A DNA stretch of 64,000 nucleotides from Phoenix dactylifera (taxonomy: Eukaryota; Streptophyta; Magnoliopsida; Arecales; Arecaceae). Position numbers and translations under genes: made by a program. Location: NCBI RefSeq assembly GCF_009389715.1, contig NW_024067778.1, forward strand, positions 476,001-540,000, given 5' to 3'. The notes below the pieces were generated by a model, which saw only the letters and a program-made list of their open reading frames with translations, was not told the DNA's origin and made no database searches. Position 1 is the stretch's first letter. Every line of letters starts with the position of its first letter. Of this stretch, positions 56,500 through 64,000 are shown piece after piece.

Positions 56500-57797
56500 C
56501 TATAAATAATATTATCAAACTAAGCAATTAAAAAACTACCACAAACAAATCAAAATATAAAAAAGTTAAAAATGATAAAACTTAATTGTGTCAAGAAAAA
56601 CAAACTCGGGTCCCGACAAGTAGTGCCGAACTTAATTGTGTCGAGAAGAGGTGGAATAGTTCCGAACTCGACAGCGAGAAGAGGCCGAATAGTGCCGAAC
56701 CGCTGAAGTAGTGAAGTCACAACCAATCTACAATTGAACCAAAAAATAACAAATTTTAAATTAATTACTTAACTAAATATAATTTAATTAAACCAAAAAA
56801 TAATTAATAAACTAAGTAACTACATACTACAGTTACTTACTCAACTCAGTGGGATTGGGGAATCGGGAACAGTGGACTGTAGACAGTGCCACAGTGGGAA
56901 CTGGGAACAGCCGAACCTCGGGAGGTGGCCCGGTGGGACCGTGGGACTGGGAGCCTGGGAGGAGGTCGGGTGTCGGGTCCGTCGGCCGTCGGGACTTGGG
57001 ATTTGGGAACCGGGAACCCCGAGGAGGCCGCCGGCCGGAGCGGCGGAGGAGCTGAGGTCTGAGGAGAGGACGGGGCCACCGCCGGCGCCGGTCACAGCCT
57101 CACGGGAGGCCGAGGACGGCGAGTCGGCGACGTCGGCGAGAAGAGGATGGGACTGAGTCACTGAGGCCTCACCGCCTCGGCCCTCGGTCGCCGCGGAGTC
57201 GGATGTCGGAGGAGCCGAGGACGGCGACTCGGAGTCGGCGAGGACGCTGGACGCCGAGGAGAGGACGGAAGTCACGGGACTCTGCACGGACGCACAGTGG
57301 ACCGGACGTCGGCGAGGAGAGCTAGAGAGGGTTTTGCAAGCCGAATAGCCGATCTGCCCTGCCGAGTGCTGAGACCGAGTGCCGAGAACCGGAGAAGGTT
57401 CCGGCATTAAAAAGGCAGAGAAGGGGAGAGTCGGACTGTCGGAGAGAAGGGGGGAGCCGGGGAGGAAAAAGCCGTTGCCCACTTGCCCGTTGCTTGTCGA
57501 GTGTCGACGACTCGACCGCTCGACCACCGACCACGCCATCGCCCGTCGCCCGTCGCCAGTCGCCGCAGTCGGCCTCAACCTTTCACCGTTTTACGTCGCG
57601 TCGCCGCCGCCCAAACCCGCTGCCCACTCCGCCAGTGATAGCCCATAGGCATAGCCAGTCCCCTCCCAGTCTCCCACATAGGCGATAGCCCTGAGCTGGA
57701 ATAAAAAAAAAAAAAAAACAAGTGGGTGGTGGGGGCCTTCCCTGGGCCGGGGGCCTTAGGCGACCGCCTCGGTCGCCTAAGGCTCGAGCCGGCACTG
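56500..57797. other. Upstream region of the hAT transposase gene
   Basis: An AT-rich part (56500-56830), then a GC-rich part (56840-57700) with many CGGCGAGGA/GTCGG repeats, open on both strands. I see no recognisable protein in it. It is best read as the hAT promoter/leader and subterminal region. Confidence 0.5.
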
Positions 57798-57805
57798 GCC
57801 GTGAG

Positions 57806-58200
57806 TAAGTGTCTCACACCAACTGTCGTGTGGGCCACGACTGGTGCTACCCAACTGCCGCTCGCTTGCATGAAACCGAATCGGTCATGCTTGCCACTGG
57901 TAGTGGAGCCGTGCACGCACACTGCATGGATCCTCCAACCTGGTGACGAGCCAACCATGCCCAGCATCCATGCTCAGGGAATCGCTCCGACTCTGGCACA
58001 TATGCAAAGGCAAGGACCCAGAGCGCTCCCATAGACAACACCATAGATAGCATGTTGCCGCAGCCAGGGCAGCCATGCCGACGGATGCCCCTCGACCATC
58101 GCACCCCATCTTGTGCGTGGACTTCTAAATCTCCTTATCCTCAATTTATGTAGAGTGTACTTACCATAACTAACTCTTAAGCCAGTAGTCAAGTTTGAAC
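57806..58200. other. Unassigned GC-moderate stretch
   Basis: Follows the hAT target duplication. It does not continue the arogenate dehydratase similarity and no protein family was recognised in any frame. Confidence 0.35.
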
Positions 58201-59790
58201 CTCCAAGTCATTTTAACAACATATGAAGATGGTACGGTATAACCGGTATGCCATGGTTAACCGTCTTACACTTATCTTAAGTCAAATCTTTCTTAACATG
58301 ATCAAAGACAAATCATCTGGTCCTTTTATACTCATCATATATCAAACCCAATGTACACATTATATCACAATGCCTAGTGATTTTACACCTATGCACTGAA
58401 TTTATTTCTACAACTTTTGTCATGTCCCAAGTGATCATAACCTTAAAATTAGATACATTCTATCATAATCCCTAGTGATCTTAAACCTATACTCTAATGC
58501 CATTTCTGTCACACCCCGAAGCCGCAACCCGGGTTGGCCACATAACATAGCCGCATACTTCCTAGAGCAAGGCCCTAGAGAATATGCTAGGCCTGAAAAA
58601 CTTATCACAACCTTAATATTCATGAACAAAAATGACCTCAATTCATAACAAATAACAACTTGAATAAAATTACAAAATTCATCCATCCTACCGAAAATAA
58701 GAATACTATATCTACTCATCGCTTCCACCTATGATCTCAACCATAGCCAAGCACTACGCAACCTGCAACTTTAAAAAAAAAAATGCAAGAAAGTATATAA
58801 GTTTTTTCTTCCCAGTAAGAATTCCAAACTGCTACACCATAATTAATAGAAAAATAATCACATAAATAATACCAGATAAAATGAATATCCTATCAATACT
58901 CAAAAAGCTCATATAATTAACATGCATATAAGCCCTCATTATCATTTTATCAAAGAAAAGCGCGCGCACACACAGACATATATATATCTCAAATTTAAGT
59001 ACTTGTTCAACAATAATTTCTTATGTCACATCATCCATTTCTCATCAACTTGATTTCTAGATTTCATAACAATTATTTTTTCAACTTTGGACTAACCAAG
59101 ATCATGACGCAATTTTAGACTGACAAAATCCCATGCGTAAGTCCGAGGATGCTATTATACGCACAAGCTTGTTGAGGTTATCCCACGTATAAGCCCATAG
59201 AGGCTATCCCATGTATAAGCTCATGGAGGCTATCCCATGACAAGGTTAGTCCAAACCATATCTTATCTATCTGATTTGCAAGATACACTTGTCAAATCAA
59301 TTTCGACTTACACAATGTATTTCTCTCAAATTCAAGGTAATATTGTTCACTTATCATATTTCCAATATTTGATACATATACTATCACGCAAGTATATTTG
59401 TACTAGAAATCATATAAAATATACCATCACATACTAAATCAAATCTATCCATGTAAATCATGATGCAAATCCAATAGTGGAAATCAATAACATGTATATA
59501 TATATTGGTAAACAAGTAAAGAAATCCTTACCTCTATTGCAGTCCAACACAGCAATTACTGATCCACTTTCCGATCTATGAGTTGGGGCGTAAACTGCCC
59601 TAATCAACACCTTCTTGCATACCTGATTCTCCCTCCATCACGATAGTTCAACCTATAGAGGGCCTGGCAATGGCTCCTAGGTCCCTGAAAGCTCCTCAGC
59701 TGAAGCTAGTCCTAGCACCAGGGCAGTATCCATAGCAATGTATGCACACTGCCCAATACCACAATCCGCCTAGCTAAGTTGAGTGAGGTA
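58200..59790 (-). mobile_element. Truncated Del/Tekay-like gypsy element: LTR plus leader
   Basis: On the minus strand the LTR ends GGCTTCGGGGTGTGACA (border at 58507). It is followed by GAAATGGCATTAGAGTATAGG, a degenerate initiator-Met primer-binding site (TGGTATCAGAGC in intact copies), and about 300 bp of leader with repeated ATCACTAGG/GATTATGATA motifs. The LTR body extends right towards 59790, where the second CACTA interrupts or abuts it. No gag or pol is present, and age is indicated by the decayed primer site. Confidence 0.6.
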
Positions 59791-62440
59791 CACTACAAAA
59801 GAAGGAATAAATTCCGGCGGTTTTTTTTGTCTCTACCGACGCTTATAAGCGTCGGCGAATTCCCAGCCCACGCTTTACAAAGCGTGGGTCAGACGTCGGG
59901 CAGGTGGGCGTGGGTCGGGTTTAACCCGACGCGTCAAAAAAGCGTCGTCGGTTTATGCCGACGCTTTTAAGCGTCGTTCCTTTTATAAGACTCCGACGCT
60001 TAAAAGCGTCGGCGTACCTCAACCCACGCTTCACACCGTAGTTTTCGTTGGGCTATGCCAACGCTTAAAAGCGTCAGCCTAATCTGCTTTACCGACGCAA
60101 TAAAGCGTCGTTAATGGCATTTCACATTCCGTGCCAGTTCGTATTTCCGACGCTAAATAGCGTCGGCAATGGCATTTTTTTTAAAAAAAAAATTTTGTAA
60201 ATGCAATTTTTAATTCTCTGTATACATTAATTTCTAACAAAACACATACACTAAATCACATAGATAACAAAATACACAACACAGACAAGAACTTTTCATT
60301 CAAAATCTCAATATTATCATATTTGATTACATTGTACTTCAAAAACATTCTAAAAACATCCATCTCAAATTCCTAAGTACACAATCTACGATGTATCAAG
60401 AGTCGACGGCATCATCTCTACGAGTAGATGAAGTATCAGCAACCTACAAGAAAAAAAATACTTTAGAAACTAAAAATATGAAAGTCATCACGCTAATACA
60501 AGAATACATTATAATTATATAAAATATTCAAATATATTTAGTTATGTACCGGAGGAGCAAATCTCTGCAAAAAAGATGAAATATGGTCAAGCTGATCCTG
60601 CAAAGATTGTATCTTCAACTCTTGGCTCTGCTTCAACTCCGCCATATCAGTCATATGACTCTGCCTCATCTCCTCTATCCTTGTCTCATATGACTGCTTT
60701 ATCTGTGCCATCTCTGTCTTCAAACTACAAACCTCTGCAGTGCTAGTACCTTGTCTGGCATCTTGGGTATATCGGCTCACTGCAGACAGCTGAGTGGGGG
60801 TAACTCCGATACCGTAACCCCTCACGCGACCATAACGTTCTGGGCCCATCAATTCGGCATAGACCTGAGCCTCGACGCGACTGGCCGCGTCGGATGATGA
60901 TGACTCCCCGACGCGCTCTGAAATAAGATTTGTAGCTCTTTCCTATATCTCTCTCAAAAAAACAAACAGTCACATTAATAATTTAAAAGAAGTAAAATTA
61001 ATTAAAAAATTATGATAAAATAAAAAATAAATACATACAACTATATCTCTCGACTCGTCCCGGACAAAGCTGCCATCTCGGTGAGTGTGGGTCATCTTAT
61101 AAAACTCTACCTCACCAGGCTCCCTTCCATGCTCTACTATCTACACATACGGAAAGTATATGGGCAAACTATATATCATGATACGTGCTATATGTTAGTA
61201 GAGTTTCAAATAGTTTCAAAAGAACTTACGAATTCATTTCTACGTCTCGCATAACTCTTCGAGCCTGAAGTGTGAGGAACTGCTTGAGATGCTCGTGCAG
61301 CTCTACCAATATTAGAATATGTCTGCCAAAATAAAAGCACACAGTATAATATGATTCAATGTATATATTTGCAATCTATATTAATAATAAAGATAATAGA
61401 AGATATTGAAACAATTTACGTGACCTGTCCTCTTTCAGAAAATCAGTAATGAACAAGCTCCCTCCACTGCTGAGGGTATACATCAGGAGGAGTCACACGA
61501 GCAACCTCCTCCTCTGTCATACCCTCGCGCTTGAAGTCCATCTTCAATTTTGCTTTATATTCTTTCCATTTGCGATTGAGGGACTTTAGCACCCAATCAT
61601 GGCTCTCTGGAGGGAGTACAAACTTACCCTACAACAAGATTCAAATATTTCAAATAATAATATTAAACATCTAAAATAAAATTATGATACTAAGCAAATT
61701 AATATACAGAAGGTGTCGAATTAAAAAGAATAAATTCAATTCATTACCTGTATAAGTCTAAGAAGCTCAACCTTATACGAAGGAAGCATGTCATTCCACT
61801 TCATATAGTTGAGTGGACACAGTTGACCCTTGCGTGCAACCGATCCTAAAAAGCTTGATAGTAGACTTCCAGCTCTATTGATGGGCTGCCCCAATTCGTT
61901 GCATCGGATGATGATCTTCTTACCCGGAGGAAGCTTCCACACATCCTTTGCTTGAGTGGGTCCCCGTCTCGTCCTCACTGTCCCTTGTCCATCTATTCAA
62001 ATTAAATAAAATGTCTTAAAAAGTTGAAGACAAATATGAACATAACTTTAAATCGAATTATCCTGGATCCGGAGCTCATCCTCCGGACAATCAGCAGGAG
62101 GCTCGCGCTGAGATTCTGACTCGTGCTGCTGGTGCTCACATGACTGCTGGGACTGATCAGAAGTAGATCCCACCTGAGAATGTTGGAACTCCACATCTCT
62201 AAATCGTCTCCCTCGGGGCATATTGTTACCTGGTATGCATAAAAAAGAATCAATATTTGGTTAAATGATAAATTTATACTAAATAAAGGGCTAATAAACC
62301 CATCCAAACCCATCCACCAATATATTAACTCTTCATTAACTCTTCTTCGTTGTATGGCAGACAAGGTCCCTTTTTTAATCTTTGGGAATACAAGGTTTGG
62401 GGCCGCTAGATTAATACAATTCACAGGTTTTTCCACCATA
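59791..62440 (-). mobile_element. Second CACTA element, same family as 48074-52822; right end not found
   Basis: The left end CACTACAAAAGAAGG at 59791 is followed by about 400 bp crowded with CCGACGC/GCGTCGG palindromes, like the first element. The Transposase_24 gene at 60538-62223 is on the minus strand, facing the left end. No TGTAGTG terminus occurs to the right within the window, so the element is either truncated near 62.4 kb or extends past 64000. The end coordinate given is only where recognisable element sequence stops. Confidence 0.75.
60538..62223 (-). pseudogene. CACTA Transposase_24-type protein, one nonsense codon
   Basis: Minus-strand exons: about 62223-62045 (MPRGRRFRDVEFQHSQ, Gln-rich), 61990-61748 (RTRRGPTQAKDVWKLPPG, NELGQPINRAGSLLSSFLG), 61628-61430 (GKFVLPPESHDWVLKSLNRK), 61325-61228 (YSNIGRAARASQAVPHTSG), 61145-61038 (EHGREPGEVEFYKMTHTHRD) and 60945-60538 (ERATNLISERVGESSSS ... 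LQRFAPPVHN). The last exon has a coiled coil (IEEMRQSHMTDMAELKQSQ). Family members read ELVHYWFSERG; here the W codon is TGA, at about 61455. Everything else is open. The decayed copy at 49343-50460 keeps the W but has other lesions. Confidence 0.85.
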
Positions 62441-64000
62441 TTAGAAAGAAAATAAACAAAGGGATCAAGCTAAACATCAGCTGCTTGGTGACGATGCAAA
62501 CATGAAGAGTCCTCCCAATGTCAAAAACTGCAATCACAAAGAAACAGGGATGAAAACCGAGATAATCCATGACTATGACATCAGGAAATCGGTAAATCTT
62601 AACACAATGAAGGTATCAAGGTCTGAACCTTTTAGTGGGGTTACTCCTGCTCGCGATCATTCAGGAAAATGTTGCAATGAGGAACCCCTTGTAGATGCTC
62701 ATGAACTTAGCCACAAATGCTGTGGAAGACATTGTTGGAGAGATGGAAACAATAAAGAGTTACAGAAGGGTCTAAAAGTATATAATAAACTCACATACAC
62801 ATGGTGTAGCATAAAAACCAGGGGCATATTGTTACCAAACCCATCCACCAATATATGGCATCATACTTGGTATGTCAGTCCACTTACTCCTTGGTCATGA
62901 CAGCATAGAAACTCGTGATGGGACAACTCCTAAACCACCTTCCATATGCAAATCACCAAACTCAATTTCCTCGTATTGCAGTCCACTTACTCCTAAAATC
63001 ATCTAAGGTCCTCAAGTTTAATTACTTTTAAGTTCTCTAGAGAATCTGATGCATTATCAGAATCGCTTCTCATTGCAGACAAAGTTGCATCTCTGTTCTT
63101 TCACTTCGATCTCAGTCTTTTAATACCTCAAGCTCAGATCTTATATACACTGCCATCAAATCCCAAACCATCACCCTCGAACTTGACCACCACATATATA
63201 TCAAAACCTAACACCTAAGTTTATGATATAATATTATAAAAATTATAATAATTAATATTATAGTAATTAATATCTTTGATCAATGCATCTGTGATTAGGC
63301 AAAGCACCATATTGCTTTTGTCAGAAAGCTTCTAATCTTGTTTTGCCAGTGAATTGGCACTACTTGTTTTCTTCAGCTGGGGCTACAAGGAGTGAGACTT
63401 TTCTTGCTTATGAAAGGCTTTGGCTGAAAAAATGGAACGTAGATCAAACCTTTTCTGGACAAAGTGCAAAGACCAGTTTCAGCCATCCCACAGCATGCTA
63501 AGATAAAGCCCTACAGCTTTAAGTTGTGTTTAAATAGAGAGACCAGTTTGTGGGTCAAAAGTTTGTGCTTTTGTTTGGGGTCAAAGCTATAGTACCCTAC
63601 CACTCCTTCTCAAAGCCAACAGTTTAGGGCAGTTCCAGGTTTCCACCATTCAAGAAAACAAAAGAAAAAATTAAAAAAAAAATCAGAAAGTGGCTGGAAT
63701 TCTTAACAATAAGTGTTATTCTCCATCATTATCCCAAGTTTCAAAAATCTGCCACCACTGCTAGAATTGGAAGGCATGTGGAGGCACATGCAATGATGCA
63801 TTCCAAGATCCACAACCATTACACCAACCCCTTCTTAATCATTAAAAATCCAGCACCATCAATTATCCCCTGGTCCTCTCAATCCCTCCTATAGAAATCC
63901 ATGCAATGGAGCTTTTTCAGCTATACACACAGTCATAGGCCCCTTCAAACCAGTTCTCACACACAAAAAAAAGAGACAATTTCAGAAACTAGTTGGAGAT
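62441..64000. other. No recognised gene; possible upstream region of a plus-strand gene beyond the window
   Basis: The open frame at 62502-62900 matches no family I know. A direct duplication links 62216-62230 plus 62303-62325 with 62821-62858 (GGGGCATATTGTTACC, AAACCCATCCACCAATATAT). The final 250 bases (CT/CA-rich, TATAGAAAT near 63890, short upstream ORF at 63907) look like a plant promoter/5' leader running off the right edge, but this is inference. Confidence 0.3.

Larger units (their letters stand above)
53893..57797 (-). mobile_element. hAT element with 8-bp target duplication
   Basis: 3905 bp. A perfect 8-bp duplication GCCGTGAG lies at 53885-53892 and 57798-57805, the hAT hallmark. 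The left end CGGGGGCGGCCC pairs imperfectly with the complement of the right end CAGTGCCGGCTC. It carries a minus-strand hAT transposase (54005-56493) and a GC-rich region (56840-57700) that is probably its promoter and leader. A near-terminal inverted repeat CTTAGGCGACC / GGTCGCCTAAGG lies at 57755-57783. Confidence 0.9.

Noticed and set aside
56841..57578. 245-codon minus-strand open frame, Ser/Pro-rich
   Set aside because: GC-rich leader region of the hAT, open on both strands, no recognisable domain.
62502..62900. 132-codon Cys/His-containing open frame
   Set aside because: No motif spacing typical of zinc fingers, overlaps a local duplication, and no splice or codon evidence.

Overview
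This is nuclear DNA of a flowering plant, almost certainly a monocot. Three things point there: one split single-copy housekeeping gene with a GC-rich first exon and long AT-rich introns, plant-specific transposon families (MULE with FAR1/OTU/PMD modules, CACTA with Transposase_24, Sirevirus copia, Tat and Del/Tekay gypsy LTRs), and spliceosomal introns everywhere. A palm-like genome is my guess; nothing in the window proves the species. There are no operons, CRISPR arrays or prokaryotic signals.

Layout. 1-3785: right part of a CACTA (En/Spm) element, with a Transposase_24-type gene on the minus strand, a G-rich minisatellite and a CACTA terminus. 4461-24413 (minus): SRP54, the GTPase subunit of the signal recognition particle. 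I could resolve all nine coding exons (1485 bp, 494 residues) inside 20 kb; about 93% of the gene is intron, stuffed with inverted-repeat elements, MITEs and tandem duplications. 24645-31939: a 7.3-kb Mutator-like element with a 9-bp target duplication, sitting 231 bp upstream of the SRP54 start codon. It carries a FAR1-type transposase fused to an OTU cysteine protease, and a convergent plant-mobile-domain (PMD) gene. 32.1-33.7 kb: a long inverted-repeat element.

33.8-57.8 kb is a nested complex that can be dated by its target-site duplications. The substrate is a joined pair of host-gene fragments: RUVBL1 (minus) and arogenate dehydratase (plus). RUVBL1 was cut by a Tat-like solo LTR (33972-46003, duplication GGATC), which was then cut by a full-length Sirevirus copia (34736-45817, duplication AGGTC). 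RUVBL1 was also cut by a Del/Tekay-like solo LTR (46074-53163, duplication TTTTC), which was then cut by a CACTA element (48074-52822, duplication AGA). That CACTA carries captured exons of cytochrome c1 and a CDKA-type cyclin-dependent kinase. The arogenate dehydratase side was hit by a hAT element (53893-57797, duplication GCCGTGAG).

58.2-59.79 kb holds a truncated Del/Tekay-like LTR and leader; 59791 onward is a second CACTA of the same family, with a Transposase_24 gene broken by one stop. The last 1.5 kb has no recognised gene.

The only gene likely to serve the host is SRP54. All other coding sequence is transposon-borne or captured debris. A recurrent theme is short palindromic repeat arrays inside three unrelated element types (MULE, copia LTR, CACTA ends).
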